The notes: a model not told the origin generated them from the letters alone. A stretch of DNA of 64,000 nt from Paraburkholderia largidicola (GCF_013426895.1 NZ_AP023174.1:1302001-1366000), one strand, 5' to 3'; numbered from the stretch's first letter, positions 9,199 through 17,953 are shown. Numbers and translations: made by a program.

Positions 9199-10374
9199 AT
9201 GAAAACCGACATGTTTTCGTCACTGAAAGTGATGCACGGCGCGGCGCTCAGCACCGCTCTGTCGGTGGCTGCCTCGGTGGTCATCGCAGCGGCTTTTGCC
9301 GCGCCGGTGGACGCATTCGCCGCCTCCGCCACGGCGCCTGCCAAGTCCGCGAAAGCCGGCAAGAAGCCTTCGAAGAAGGCCGCTGCCGAGCAAGTCTCCA
9401 GCAAGTCGTCGAAGGCCGCCAAGGATGTCAAGGCCGCCGCGAAGGACGACGACGACCAGCCCCGTACCGTTTCGAAGAAGCGCCGCGTCTCGTACACGGT
9501 GAACGGCCGCCATCACTCGGTCGTGCGCCGCGTCGCGTTCGAGCCGCGCCAGCCGTCCGTCGGCACGGCCTTCGGCCTGCACGAAACGCCGGACGCGCTG
9601 ATGCTGCGTTCGAGCGTCGCCTACGTGGTCGACCAGAACACGTCTGAGTCGCTGTTCGACAAGAACTCGCGCGCCGTCGTGCCCATCGCGTCGATCACCA
9701 AGCTGATGACGGCGATGGTCGTGCTCGATTCAAAGGCGGCGATGACCGAGCAGGTCGAAGTCACGGACGAAGACCGCGACTACGAGAAGAACACCGGCTC
9801 GCGCCTGTCCGTCGGCTCGGTGCTTTCGCGTGAAGACATGCTGCACATCGCGCTGATGGCGTCGGAAAACCGCGCGGCGGCAGCCCTGTCGCGTTACTTC
9901 CCGGGTGGCCGTCCCGCTTTCATGGCCGCGATGAACGCGAAGGCGAAGGCGCTCGGCATGACCGACACGCACTTCGAAAACCCGACGGGCCTGACGAGCC
10001 AGAACGTATCGAGCGCGCGCGACCTCGTGAAGATGGTCAACGCCGCTTATCAGTACCCGATGATCCGCAAGTTCTCGACCGATCGCAGCTACGAGGTCTA
10101 CACGGGCAAGCGCACGATCGCGTACAACAGCACCAACGCGCTGGTACGCAACCCGACGTGGGACATCGGCCTGCAGAAGACGGGCTTCATCAACGAAGCG
10201 GGCGAGTGCCTCGTGATGCAGGCGACGATCCACGATCGTCCGATGATCATGGTGCTGCTCGATTCGTCGGGCAAGTACTCGCGTTTCGCCGATGCGCAGC
10301 GTCTGCGCACGTGGATCGACAACGGCGGCGAACAGCGCATCACCAGCGCGGACGCCAATGGCGCCGGGACCTGA
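9199..10374 (+). CDS. pbpG: D-alanyl-D-alanine endopeptidase (PBP7/8 type)
   Basis: A 391-residue periplasmic serine peptidase of the low-molecular-mass penicillin-binding proteins, which cleaves peptide cross-links in murein. An N-terminal signal sequence (about 1-43, ending near AFAAS) precedes a Lys/Ala-rich linker (about 45-95). The catalytic motifs are SITK (Ser165-Lys168), SEN (222-224) and KTG (327-329). There is no obvious C-terminal membrane anchor, which favours PBP7 over PBP5/6. The gene stands alone, with its own promoter and a terminator shared with the convergent iclR-type gene. Confidence 0.9.
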   Translation: MKTDMFSSLKVMHGAALSTALSVAASVVIAAAFAAPVDAFAASATAPAKSAKAGKKPSKKAAAEQVSSKSSKAAKDVKAAAKDDDDQPRTVSKKRRVSYTVNGRHHSVVRRVAFEPRQPSVGTAFGLHETPDALMLRSSVAYVVDQNTSESLFDKNSRAVVPIASITKLMTAMVVLDSKAAMTEQVEVTDEDRDYEKNTGSRLSVGSVLSREDMLHIALMASENRAAAALSRYFPGGRPAFMAAMNAKAKALGMTDTHFENPTGLTSQNVSSARDLVKMVNAAYQYPMIRKFSTDRSYEVYTGKRTIAYNSTNALVRNPTWDIGLQKTGFINEAGECLVMQATIHDRPMIMVLLDSSGKYSRFADAQRLRTWIDNGGEQRITSADANGAGT

Positions 10375-10393
10375 GCGAAAGCCGTAGCCCAAC

Positions 10394-10422
10394 AAAAAGC
10401 CCCGCAATGCGGGGCTTTTTTT
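10394..10422. terminator. Bidirectional terminator between pbpG and the iclR-type gene
   Basis: AAAAGCCCCGCAATGCGGGG followed by CTTTTTTT is a classic hairpin with A and T tracts on the two sides, so it can serve both convergent genes. Confidence 0.92.
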
Positions 10423-10441
10423 ATGCGCACGCGTTGGCGCG

Positions 10442-11248
10442 TTACATCGGGTGTGCTGAAGCGCTTGCGTGCTGCACTTGCGGGTGATAGCCGAGCGATT
10501 CGGAAATGACCAGCGCAGTCTTGCTCAACTGGCCGAGCCACGAGTCCTGCAGGCGATCAGCCGGTGCCGACAGCGACAGGCCCGCGACGAGCTTGCCCGT
10601 ATCGTCATAAATGCCGGCTGCGATGCAGCGTACGCCCAGTTCGAGTTCTTCGTTGTCGCGCGCGCATGCCTGCTGGCGCACGTGCGACAGTTCGCGTTCG
10701 AGCTTGGTGAGATCGGTGATGCTGTTCTGCGTGTGGCCCGACAGGCCCGTGCGGGTCGCGTAGGCCCGCACGCGGGTCGATTCGTCGGCGGCGAGAAACA
10801 GCTTGCCCACCGATGTCAGATGCAGCGGCGCACGGCCGCCGATGGCACGCACCACCTGCATGCCCGAGCGTTCGGAATAGGCGCGCTCGATATAGACGAT
10901 CTCGTCGCCCTGACGCACCGACAGGTTGACGGTCTGACCCGTCAGCCGGTGCAGTTCTCGCATCGGCATCAGCGCTGCGTCGCGCACCGACAGGCGCGCC
11001 TTGACGAGATTGCCCAGTTCCAGCAGCCGCATGCCCAGGCGGTAAGTGCCGGGGTCCGAGCGATCCACCAGCCGGCAGGTCACCATGTCGTTCAGAATGC
11101 GATGGGCGGTGGACGGGTGAAGATCAGTGCGTTGCGCAAGTTCCTTCAGGCTGACCGGGTCGCTATGCGCGGCGAGGGCATCCAGCAGGCGCATCATGCG
11201 TTCGATCACCTGAATCGACGTCTTGGGGTCCGGGTTCGTATCGCTCAT
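10442..11248 (-). CDS. IclR-family transcriptional regulator
   Basis: A 268-residue regulator with an N-terminal winged helix-turn-helix (about 12-75, SLKELAQRTDLHPSTAHRIL) and a C-terminal effector-binding domain. The start MSDTNPDPKTS is preferred: a longer frame to 11434 would cover the divergent promoter and has no family support. It faces lutA across a 188-base region holding a perfect palindrome and a 16-bp direct repeat, so it probably controls lutAB and itself. The effector, perhaps lactate or a related hydroxy acid, is inferred from context only. Confidence 0.9.
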   Translation of the reverse strand: MSDTNPDPKTSIQVIERMMRLLDALAAHSDPVSLKELAQRTDLHPSTAHRILNDMVTCRLVDRSDPGTYRLGMRLLELGNLVKARLSVRDAALMPMRELHRLTGQTVNLSVRQGDEIVYIERAYSERSGMQVVRAIGGRAPLHLTSVGKLFLAADESTRVRAYATRTGLSGHTQNSITDLTKLERELSHVRQQACARDNEELELGVRCIAAGIYDDTGKLVAGLSLSAPADRLQDSWLGQLSKTALVISESLGYHPQVQHASASAHPM

Positions 11249-11260
11249 AAGGCTAAACGG

Positions 11261-11272
11261 TTGACGCGTCAA
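11261..11272. promoter_or_regulatory. Palindrome in the iclR-lutA region
   Basis: TTGACGCGTCAA is a perfect 12-bp palindrome 13 bases upstream of the regulator start, overlapping the first copy of a 16-bp direct repeat (CGCGTCAAACAGCGGA, 11265-11280). It is a plausible regulator binding site. Confidence 0.5.
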
Positions 11273-11380
11273 ACAGCGGAAACTGATTGTATCTCGTATT
11301 GTGAAAAAAGCGAACGCCATTGGAAATGATCCTCCAATCTCACTATTTGGCGGTTCATTGCGCATTGGGGCGGTTACGCG

Positions 11381-11409
11381 TTGGTATTGCGCGTCAAACA
11401 GCGGATAAT
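11381..11409 (+). promoter_or_regulatory. lutA promoter overlapping a repeated operator-like sequence
   Basis: TTGGTA, 17 bases and GATAAT form a promoter about 28 bases before lutA. The second exact copy of CGCGTCAAACAGCGGA (11390-11405) fills the spacer, so a protein bound there would compete with RNA polymerase. Confidence 0.55.
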
Positions 11410-11436
11410 CGGGGACGTTTCCCCGGAGGAGCACTC

Positions 11437-12159
11437 ATGCGAGTCGGTTTTTTCGTTACCTGCCTGATCGATCTGATGCGCCCCGAAATCGGCTTCTCCG
11501 CGCTCAAGCTGATCGAGCGCGCGGGCTATGAGGTGTTCGTGCCGCCCGCGCAAACCTGCTGCGGACAGCCGGCCTACAACTCCGGCGACCGGCGCATCGC
11601 GCGCGATCTCGCGGAAAAGACGCTGCGCGAGTTCGAGCAATACGATTACGTGGTCGTGCCGTCCGGCTCGTGCGGCGGGATGATCCGTGCGCATTACGGC
11701 GATCTGTTTGCCGACGATCCCGAACTGATGGGACGCTTCGCGCGGCTTCGCCCAAAGGTCTACGAACTCACCGATTTCCTTGCCACTGTCGCGAAGGTCG
11801 AACTGTCGCCGGGCGAATTCCAGGGGCCGGTGACGTATCACGACTCGTGTTCGGGACTGCGCGAACTGGGCGTGAAGCAGCAGCCGCGCGCGTTGCTCGC
11901 ACAGGCGGGCGTCGCCGTGACCGAGATGAAGGACTGCGAGCACTGCTGCGGCTTCGGCGGTACGTTTGCGGTGAAGTTCGGCGATATCTCGACGGCCATC
12001 GTCGACGAGAAGTGCGCGAATATTCACGCGAGCGGCACGCAAGCCGTCGTGCTGGGTGATCTCGGCTGCATGCTGAACATAGAAGGGCGCCTGCGACGTA
12101 CGGGCGATACGACGACGCGCGTGCTGCACATCGCGCAGGTTCTGGCGGGCGACGCCTGA
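11437..12159 (+). CDS. lutA: Lactate utilization Fe-S protein LutA (YkgE type)
   Basis: A 240-residue (Fe-S)-binding oxidoreductase subunit with two cysteine-rich (CCG) modules: CCGQPAYNSG near residue 45 and DSCSGLRELG...CEHCCGFGGTF near 145-180. LutA, LutB and LutC together oxidise L-lactate to pyruvate in other bacteria. ATG 11437 follows GGAGGA; an upstream in-frame frame to 11320 crosses the promoter and is rejected. It is 79 bases ahead of lutB in the same direction. Confidence 0.9.
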   Translation: MRVGFFVTCLIDLMRPEIGFSALKLIERAGYEVFVPPAQTCCGQPAYNSGDRRIARDLAEKTLREFEQYDYVVVPSGSCGGMIRAHYGDLFADDPELMGRFARLRPKVYELTDFLATVAKVELSPGEFQGPVTYHDSCSGLRELGVKQQPRALLAQAGVAVTEMKDCEHCCGFGGTFAVKFGDISTAIVDEKCANIHASGTQAVVLGDLGCMLNIEGRLRRTGDTTTRVLHIAQVLAGDA

Positions 12160-12238
12160 GCGCGGTTGAACGTCGTTCTTCGCCTGACAAGTGATAGCAC
12201 GCGGTAGCGCCAACCTGTAACCGATCCCCAAGGCCGCC

Positions 12239-13651
12239 ATGCAAGTTCAAACGATGCAGTTCAAGGCGCGCGCGGGCCAGAAGCTCGCCGACCAGCGCCT
12301 TCAGCAGAACCTCACCAAGCTGTCGACGAAATTCGTGTCGGCGCGCGCGTCGGCGATGCTGGCGATCGACTTCCCCGCCACGCGCGCCGCGCTCAAGGAG
12401 CGCCGCAACCGCGCGCTGGAGAACCTCGACGTCTGGCTGGAGACCTTCGAGCGCGAGGCGACGCGGCGCGGCGTCACCGTGCTGTTCGCCGAGACGACGC
12501 AAGACGCAGCGAAGCTCGTCGCCGATATCGCGCGCAAGCACGATGTGAAGAAGGTGATCAAGACGAAGTCCATGGTGTCCGAGGAAATGCGCCTGAACGA
12601 GGTGCTGGGACAGATGGGCGTGCAGTCGATCGAAACCGATCTCGGCGAATACATTCTGCAGATCAACGACAACGAGCCGCCGAGCCACATCATCGCGCCC
12701 GTCGTCCACAAGGACAAGGAAGAGATCGCCGACCTGTTCGCGAAGACGCACCAGAAGCCGCGTCTGACGGAAATTCCGGAGATGACGCGCGAGGCCCGCG
12801 AGATGCTGCGCCCGCACTTCATGACGGCTGACATGGGCGTGACGGGCGGCAACTTCGTGATCGCGGAGACGGGCTCGGTTGCGCTCGTGACCAACGAAGG
12901 CAACGAGGGCATGTGCACGGTGATGCCGCGCGTGCACGTCGCGGTGACGGGCATCGAAAAGGTGCTGCCGACGCTCGAAGATCTCGCGACGGCCATGCGT
13001 CTGTTGCCGCGCTCGGCGACGGGGCAGGACGTGTCGAACTATTTCTCCGTGCTGACGGGGCCGCGTCGCGAGGGCGACCAGGACGGGCCGGAGCATATGT
13101 ACGTGGTGCTCGTCGATGGCGGGCGTACCGGGCTGATCGGCGGCGACTTTCAGGAGATGCTGCGCTGTATCCGCTGCGGCGCGTGCATGAATCACTGCCC
13201 GGTGTATCAGAAGGTCGGCGGACACACGTATGGCTGGGTCTATCCGGGGCCGATGGGCTCGGTGCTGACGCCGAGCTATGTCGGCATTGAAAAGGCGCTC
13301 GATCTGCCGCAGGCGGCGACGCTATGCGGAGAATGCAACAGCGTATGCCCGGTCGGCATCCCGCTGTCGGATTTGCTGCGCAAGCTGCGCGAGCGGCAAG
13401 TGGAGCGGCATCTGCGGCCATGGCAGGAGCGCTATGGGCTCGCCGTCTGGGGCTATCTGGCGATGCATCCGGGGGCGTACCGGCTCCTCACGAAGGTCGC
13501 GGTGCGGATTCTCGAGCGGATGGGCGGCAACCGGAAGTCGATTGCAAAGCTGCCGCTAGGCGGTGGCTGGACGAATACCCGCGAGATGCCGGCGCCCGTG
13601 GGACGCACGTTCCGCGAGCTCTACGCCGCGAGCAAGACGCATATCGGGTAA
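12239..13651 (+). CDS. lutB: Lactate utilization Fe-S protein LutB (LldF/YkgF type)
   Basis: A 470-residue subunit with an LUD domain (about 65-300) and a ferredoxin-like segment. The segment has two cysteine clusters, CIRCGACMNHCPVY (310-323) and CGECNSVCPVG (363-373), which would bind two [4Fe-4S] centres. It should pass electrons from lactate oxidation together with LutA. The usual third partner LutC does not follow: a terminator comes 31 bases after the stop. LutC must be elsewhere or replaced. Confidence 0.93.
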   Translation: MQVQTMQFKARAGQKLADQRLQQNLTKLSTKFVSARASAMLAIDFPATRAALKERRNRALENLDVWLETFEREATRRGVTVLFAETTQDAAKLVADIARKHDVKKVIKTKSMVSEEMRLNEVLGQMGVQSIETDLGEYILQINDNEPPSHIIAPVVHKDKEEIADLFAKTHQKPRLTEIPEMTREAREMLRPHFMTADMGVTGGNFVIAETGSVALVTNEGNEGMCTVMPRVHVAVTGIEKVLPTLEDLATAMRLLPRSATGQDVSNYFSVLTGPRREGDQDGPEHMYVVLVDGGRTGLIGGDFQEMLRCIRCGACMNHCPVYQKVGGHTYGWVYPGPMGSVLTPSYVGIEKALDLPQAATLCGECNSVCPVGIPLSDLLRKLRERQVERHLRPWQERYGLAVWGYLAMHPGAYRLLTKVAVRILERMGGNRKSIAKLPLGGGWTNTREMPAPVGRTFRELYAASKTHIG

Positions 13652-13681
13652 CGCGGCCCCTTCGGGCGTCGAAATTTAAAG

Positions 13682-13720
13682 AAAAGAGGCTGCATCGCAT
13701 GTGCGATGCAGCCTCTTTTT
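13682..13720. terminator. Bidirectional terminator after lutB
   Basis: AAAAGAGGCTGCATCGCA, a short TG loop, the complementary arm and a T-run form a 16-pair hairpin. It can also end the convergent lipoprotein gene, which stops at 13745. Confidence 0.92.
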
Positions 13721-13744
13721 CATTACGCGTCAGCGTGGACTGCT

Positions 13745-14275
13745 TCAGTGCGGTCTACCGCCCTCGTTGTTCCACGCCTGTCCGCCGCGATTGCCACCTC
13801 CGCCACCGCGATTGCCCCCGCCTTGCTGCTGCTGACCTGCGCCCGCCTGCACGGGCGGACGGTTGCCGTGATAGCCGCCGCCCGAGTTGCCGCCAGGATT
13901 CTGCGGCGGCGGATTGCCTGCCTGCGGCGGCTGACCACGCGGCGGGCCGCCATTGTTGTTGCCATGGCCGTTCCCGTTCCAGTTGCCGCGGTCGCCGCGA
14001 TTGTAATTTCCGTGGTCGTAGCCCCGACCGCCCCAATAGCCGCGGTCGTAGTTAGAGCCCGAGTACCCGCCCCCGCCGAAGCCAAGGAACAGGCTCGATT
14101 GCACGGGCGGTTCGGCGTATCCGTAAGCGGGTGCCCCGTAGCCGTCGTAATAGCCGTTGTCGTAGCCGTAGCCCGCTGGCGGGCCACCGTACGGATACGC
14201 AGCACATCCGCCGAGCGCGGCGACCGCGCAGAGTGCAACGACAGCAGGAGCGAAAGAAGGAATAAGACGTTTCAT
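13745..14275 (-). CDS. Gly/Asn-rich putative lipoprotein
   Basis: A 176-residue protein of unknown function. The signal sequence MKRLIPSFAPAVVALCAVAA ends in the lipobox LGGC, so it is probably a lipoprotein. The mature part is low complexity: Gly/Tyr-rich (YGYDNGYYDGYG), then Gly/Asn/Arg-rich (NRGDRGNWNGNGHGNNNGG), then Pro/Gln/Gly-rich. The start at 14275 gives a clean signal peptide; a 13-residue longer frame to 14314 would spoil it. I see no catalytic motif. A surface or envelope structural role is only a guess. Confidence 0.7.
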   Translation of the reverse strand: MKRLIPSFAPAVVALCAVAALGGCAAYPYGGPPAGYGYDNGYYDGYGAPAYGYAEPPVQSSLFLGFGGGGYSGSNYDRGYWGGRGYDHGNYNRGDRGNWNGNGHGNNNGGPPRGQPPQAGNPPPQNPGGNSGGGYHGNRPPVQAGAGQQQQGGGNRGGGGGNRGGQAWNNEGGRPH

Positions 14276-14549
14276 TTGAGTGTTAAGACAAGCGAGAGGT
14301 GCGTGTCTATCCATGTAGCTAGTTGTACCGCCTGCTGAGTATTACCTGTGTGTGCTTTTGTAAGGATATCTTTCGGCGACCGAAAGACTGTCGTCGGCAC
14401 TTCGCAAATCCGCATCGCGATTCGACTGTTCATCGGGGCGCAACGCAGTGTTCCGTTGGGGCGGGTTTATCCGGATTGCGTCCTCCGCTACCATTTCGAC
14501 TGGGCAAAGTGCGTCTGTGCACTTCGGCCCGCTTAAAGAGAACGACATC

Positions 14550-14777
14550 ATGAAAAAGAAAATATCGGTGTATTGGCCATTAGCCATCGTTGTGCCGCTT
14601 GCGGCTGTTGCTTACCTGCATCTATATAACGGCGCGGCGACGCAGTCCCCGCTGGCTGCCGAGCGTGTATCGGCGGAACTGGCTCGTACTGTTTCGTATG
14701 GATTTGTCGGCGGCGAGGCTGCGATGCCGGCCGACGTGCTGCCCGCAACGGCGCGCATGTCCGCGCAGCCGATGTAA
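14550..14777 (+). CDS. Small single-pass membrane protein, unknown function
   Basis: A 75-residue frame starting MKKKISVYWPLAIVVPLAAV has a positively charged N-terminus and one hydrophobic segment (about 8-26), so it is a membrane anchor or signal peptide. The mature part (NGAATQSPLAAERVSAEL and a short tail) has no recognisable motif. A purine-rich AAAGAGAA precedes the ATG. It stands alone between the lipoprotein and the phosphatase gene; coding status is likely but not certain. Confidence 0.55.
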   Translation: MKKKISVYWPLAIVVPLAAVAYLHLYNGAATQSPLAAERVSAELARTVSYGFVGGEAAMPADVLPATARMSAQPM

Positions 14778-14824
14778 TCGGCATGGCTGCCGGCGCGCCG
14801 CCGGCGTGATTTTGCATGGCTTTG

Positions 14825-14830
14825 TATAAT
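14825..14830 (+). promoter_or_regulatory. -10 box before the tyrosine phosphatase gene
   Basis: A consensus TATAAT about 54 bases before the ATG at 14884. The expected -35 position has no good match. Confidence 0.4.
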
Positions 14831-14883
14831 CGCGGCACTGTTTCACCACATATGACATTCGCGGCTGAGCCGCTCAGCCATTG

Positions 14884-15411
14884 ATGAAAACCGTCGCCAT
14901 CTGCTTCGTGTGCCTTGGGAACATTTGCCGTTCCCCGACTGCGGAGGGCGTCATGCGGCATCTGCTGGCCGACGCGAAGCTCGCGGATCGCGTGATCGTG
15001 GATTCTGCGGGCACGGGCGACTGGCATATCGGCGAAGCGCCGGACGAACGCGCGCAGCGCGCCGCAAAAAATCGCGGTTACGATTTGTCGATATTTCGCG
15101 GCCGTCAGATCACCGCGACTGACTTCGAACGCTTCGATCTGATCATTGCGATGGACGACAAAAACGTCGCCGCGCTCAGACAGATCTGTCCGCCTGCACA
15201 GCGCGACAAGATTCGTCTGTTGATGGAATTTGCGACGGACGCGGACGCGCCGGTCGCAAGCGGCGCGGAAAAACGCGCGCCAGGTTTCGATGCACGCGAG
15301 GTCGTCGATCCGTACTTCGGCGACGGCGAGGGCTTCGAAATCGTGCTGGACCAGTGTGAAGCCGCCTGTCGTGGATTGATCGCGGCGCTGCGGCCCCAAT
15401 TGACCCCGTAG
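14884..15411 (+). CDS. Low-molecular-weight protein-tyrosine phosphatase
   Basis: A 175-residue cytoplasmic phosphatase. The signature P-loop C-X5-R is CLGNICR (Cys10-Arg16) and the general-acid loop is VVDPYFGD near residue 140. The ATG at 14884 is used rather than the TTG one codon upstream. Relatives act on autokinases of exopolysaccharide export or on arginine phosphate, but no such partner is present here. It lies just upstream of the isc promoter without an obvious functional tie. Confidence 0.92.
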   Translation: MKTVAICFVCLGNICRSPTAEGVMRHLLADAKLADRVIVDSAGTGDWHIGEAPDERAQRAAKNRGYDLSIFRGRQITATDFERFDLIIAMDDKNVAALRQICPPAQRDKIRLLMEFATDADAPVASGAEKRAPGFDAREVVDPYFGDGEGFEIVLDQCEAACRGLIAALRPQLTP

Positions 15412-15452
15412 ACAAGTTTTTCGTTAAGTAAATGACCCAAATCGAGATAGGG

Positions 15453-15477
15453 ATACTTGACTAAATCCGTCATGTAT
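15453..15477. promoter_or_regulatory. IscR type 1 binding site, upstream copy
   Basis: These 25 bases match the E. coli type 1 IscR consensus (ATASYYGACT, four weak positions, YAGTCRRSTAT) at all but two positions. The key half-sites are ATACTTGACT and GTCATGTAT. The site covers the -35 box of the isc promoter. Confidence 0.75.
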
Positions 15478-15484
15478 TTATACT
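15457..15484 (+). promoter_or_regulatory. isc operon promoter
   Basis: TTGACT (15457-15462), a 16-base spacer and TATACT (15479-15484) make a strong promoter. It lies inside two IscR-type sites, matching the autorepression known for iscR. The leader to iscR is about 31 bases. Confidence 0.8.
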
Positions 15485-15504
15485 TGACCAAACTTGTCGA
15501 GAAT
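15480..15504. promoter_or_regulatory. IscR type 1 binding site, downstream copy
   Basis: A second 25-base match beginning ATACTTGACC and continuing TTGTCGAGAAT, about four positions off consensus. It covers the -10 box and the predicted transcription start, and it begins 27 bases after the first site. Confidence 0.65.
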
Positions 15505-15521
15505 TGCGGTTCCCACCACAT

Positions 15522-16046
15522 ATGAGACTCACCACGAAAGGCCGTTTCGCCGTCACGGCGATGATCGACCTGGCATTGCGCCAGGAGCAGGGCCCGGTGA
15601 CGCTTGCGGGTATCAGCCAGCGCCAACATATCTCCCTGTCCTACCTCGAGCAGCTGTTTGGCAAGCTGCGCCGTCACGAGATCGTCGAATCCGTGCGCGG
15701 GCCGGGCGGCGGCTACAACCTCGCGCGCCGCGCGGAGGATGTGACGGTCGCGGACATCATCATCGCCGTCGACGAACCGCTCGATGCCACCCAATGCGGC
15801 GGCAAGGGTTCGTGCGAAGGCACGAAGCATCACGACGGCCATTGCATGACGCATGAGCTGTGGTCGACGCTGAACCAGAAGATGGTCGAGTATCTCGACT
15901 CCGTTTCCCTGAAAGACCTGGTCGACCAGCAGCGCTCGCGCGAAGGCTCGACGGCGGTGCTGCGCGACCGGCGGACGGAAGCGCCTGCCGTGGAACCGCG
16001 CGCGGTGCCGAAAGGGCCGAATTCCGTTTTCAACATGGCCGGCTGA
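15522..16046 (+). CDS. iscR: Fe-S cluster-sensing regulator IscR (Rrf2 family)
   Basis: A 174-residue Rrf2-type winged-helix regulator that represses isc when it carries a [2Fe-2S] cluster. The N-terminus MRLTTKGRFAVTAMIDLAL and the recognition region ISLSYLEQLFGKLR are conserved. Cluster ligands appear as Cys92, Cys98 and Cys108 with His111. The spacing of the last cysteine is four residues longer than in E. coli. It is the first gene of the complete isc operon, downstream of two sites that fit its own binding consensus. Confidence 0.96.
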   Translation: MRLTTKGRFAVTAMIDLALRQEQGPVTLAGISQRQHISLSYLEQLFGKLRRHEIVESVRGPGGGYNLARRAEDVTVADIIIAVDEPLDATQCGGKGSCEGTKHHDGHCMTHELWSTLNQKMVEYLDSVSLKDLVDQQRSREGSTAVLRDRRTEAPAVEPRAVPKGPNSVFNMAG

Positions 16047-16113
16047 CAGAGCGCGCAAAGACGCGAACGCCAGAACCATGAAGCCATAAGCACTGATGTC
16101 CCCGGAGCGATTG

Positions 16114-17337
16114 ATGAACAACGACATTCCCCACCTGCCCATTTACATGGACTACAGCGCGACGACACCCGTCGATCCGCGCGTGGTGGACAAGATGATT
16201 CCGTACCTGCGCGAGCAGTTCGGTAACCCGGCATCGCGCAGCCACGCATACGGCTGGGACGCGGAACGTGCCGTCGAGGAAGCGCGCGAGAACGTCGCGG
16301 CGCTCGTCAACGCCGACCCGCGCGAAATCATCTGGACGTCTGGCGCGACGGAATCGGACAACCTCGCGATCAAGGGTGCTGCGCACTTCTACAAGGGCAA
16401 GGGCAAGCACATCATCACCGTGAAGACCGAGCACAAGGCCGTGCTCGACACCACGCGTGAACTGGAGCGCGAAGGCTACGAAGTCACGTATCTGGACGTG
16501 AAGGACGACGGCCTGATCGACCTCGACGTGTTCAAGGCCGCGCTGCGCCCGGACACGATCCTGGTTTCGGTGATGCACGTGAACAACGAGATCGGCGTCG
16601 TCCAGGACATCGAGACGATCGGCGAAATCTGCCGCGAGAAGGGCATCATTTTCCACGTCGACGCTGCACAGGCTACTGGCAAGGTCGAAATCGATCTGCA
16701 GAAGCTGAAGGTCGACCTGATGTCGTTCTCGGCGCACAAGACGTATGGCCCGAAGGGCATCGGCGCGCTGTACGTGCGCCGCAAGCCGCGCGTGCGCATC
16801 GAAGCGCAGATGCACGGCGGCGGTCACGAGCGCGGCATGCGTTCGGGCACGCTGGCGACGCACCAGATCGTCGGCATGGGCGAAGCGTTCCGTATCGCGC
16901 GTGAAGAAATGGCGACGGAAAACGAACGCATCCGCATGCTGCGCGACAAGCTGCTGCGCGGCCTGCAAGAGATCGAAGAAACGTATGTGAATGGCGACAT
17001 GGAAAAGCGTGTCCCGCACAACCTGAACATCAGCTTCAACTTCGTCGAAGGCGAATCGCTGATCATGGCGGTGAAGGACGTGGCCGTGTCGTCGGGCTCG
17101 GCTTGCACGTCGGCTTCGCTGGAGCCGTCGTACGTGCTGCGCGCGCTCGGCCGCAACGACGAGCTGGCACACAGCTCGATCCGCTTCACGGTCGGCCGCT
17201 TTACGACGGAGCAGGACGTCGATTACGTCATCAACCTGCTGAAGAGCAAGATTGCGAAACTGCGCGATCTGTCGCCGCTGTGGGAAATGCACAAGGACGG
17301 CATCGATCTGTCGACGATTCAATGGGCCGCGCACTGA
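16114..17337 (+). CDS. iscS: Cysteine desulfurase IscS
   Basis: A PLP enzyme that takes sulfur from cysteine and delivers it as persulfide to IscU and other acceptors. The 407-residue length matches the family. The PLP lysine lies in [11 protein letters not shown] (Lys209) and the persulfide cysteine in [15 protein letters not shown] (Cys331). ATG 16114 follows CGGAGCGA; an ATG six codons upstream lacks such a site. It is the second gene of the isc operon, 67 bases after iscR. Confidence 0.97.
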   Translation: MNNDIPHLPIYMDYSATTPVDPRVVDKMIPYLREQFGNPASRSHAYGWDAERAVEEARENVAALVNADPREIIWTSGATESDNLAIKGAAHFYKGKGKHIITVKTEHKAVLDTTRELEREGYEVTYLDVKDDGLIDLDVFKAALRPDTILVSVMHVNNEIGVVQDIETIGEICREKGIIFHVDAAQATGKVEIDLQKLKVDLMSFSAHKTYGPKGIGALYVRRKPRVRIEAQMHGGGHERGMRSGTLATHQIVGMGEAFRIAREEMATENERIRMLRDKLLRGLQEIEETYVNGDMEKRVPHNLNISFNFVEGESLIMAVKDVAVSSGSACTSASLEPSYVLRALGRNDELAHSSIRFTVGRFTTEQDVDYVINLLKSKIAKLRDLSPLWEMHKDGIDLSTIQWAAH

Positions 17338-17396
17338 GCGCGCTTTGAATCACTCGATAAACGCACGCAGGTTGAATCGAATCAAGGAGTCACAAA

Positions 17397-17813
17397 ATGG
17401 CATATAGCGACAAGGTTCTGGATCACTACGAAAACCCGCGCAACGTTGGTTCCTTCTCGAAGGACGACGACGCGGTCGGCACCGGCATGGTCGGCGCGCC
17501 CGCTTGCGGCGACGTGATGAAGCTGCAGATTCGCGTTGGCGCGGACGGCGTGATCGAAGACGCGAAGTTCAAGACGTACGGCTGCGGTTCGGCCATCGCG
17601 TCGAGCTCGCTCGTGACGGAATGGGTGAAGGGCAAGACGCTGGATCAGGCGCTCACCATCAAGAATACGCAGATCGCCGAAGAACTGGCGCTGCCGCCCG
17701 TGAAGATCCACTGTTCGATCCTCGCGGAAGACGCGATCAAGGCAGCCGTTGCCGACTACAAGCAGCGTCACGGCGAAACGGCTGACGCAGCGAAGGCTGA
17801 GCAATCGGCTTAA
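17397..17813 (+). CDS. iscU: Fe-S cluster scaffold IscU
   Basis: The 138-residue scaffold on which IscS sulfur and iron form a cluster before HscA/HscB-driven transfer. The three ligand cysteines are seen in GAPACGD (Cys37), YGCGSA (Cys63) and KIHCSIL (near 106). The HscA recognition motif LPPVK is present just before the last cysteine. The ATG follows AAGGAG. It lies 59 bases after iscS and 140 bases before iscA. Confidence 0.97.
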   Translation: MAYSDKVLDHYENPRNVGSFSKDDDAVGTGMVGAPACGDVMKLQIRVGADGVIEDAKFKTYGCGSAIASSSLVTEWVKGKTLDQALTIKNTQIAEELALPPVKIHCSILAEDAIKAAVADYKQRHGETADAAKAEQSA

Positions 17814-17953
17814 CACGCGCGGTTGAGTGCGTTTGAGTGGCACGGTGACGCGTCGGTACTCGCTATCGACGCTCGCCGGAACGATTTGAGAGGCAGGCAG
17901 GGTCGCGACACGCGTCGTGAGGAACGACGGCGTGCCGCACAATGAGAAACGCT

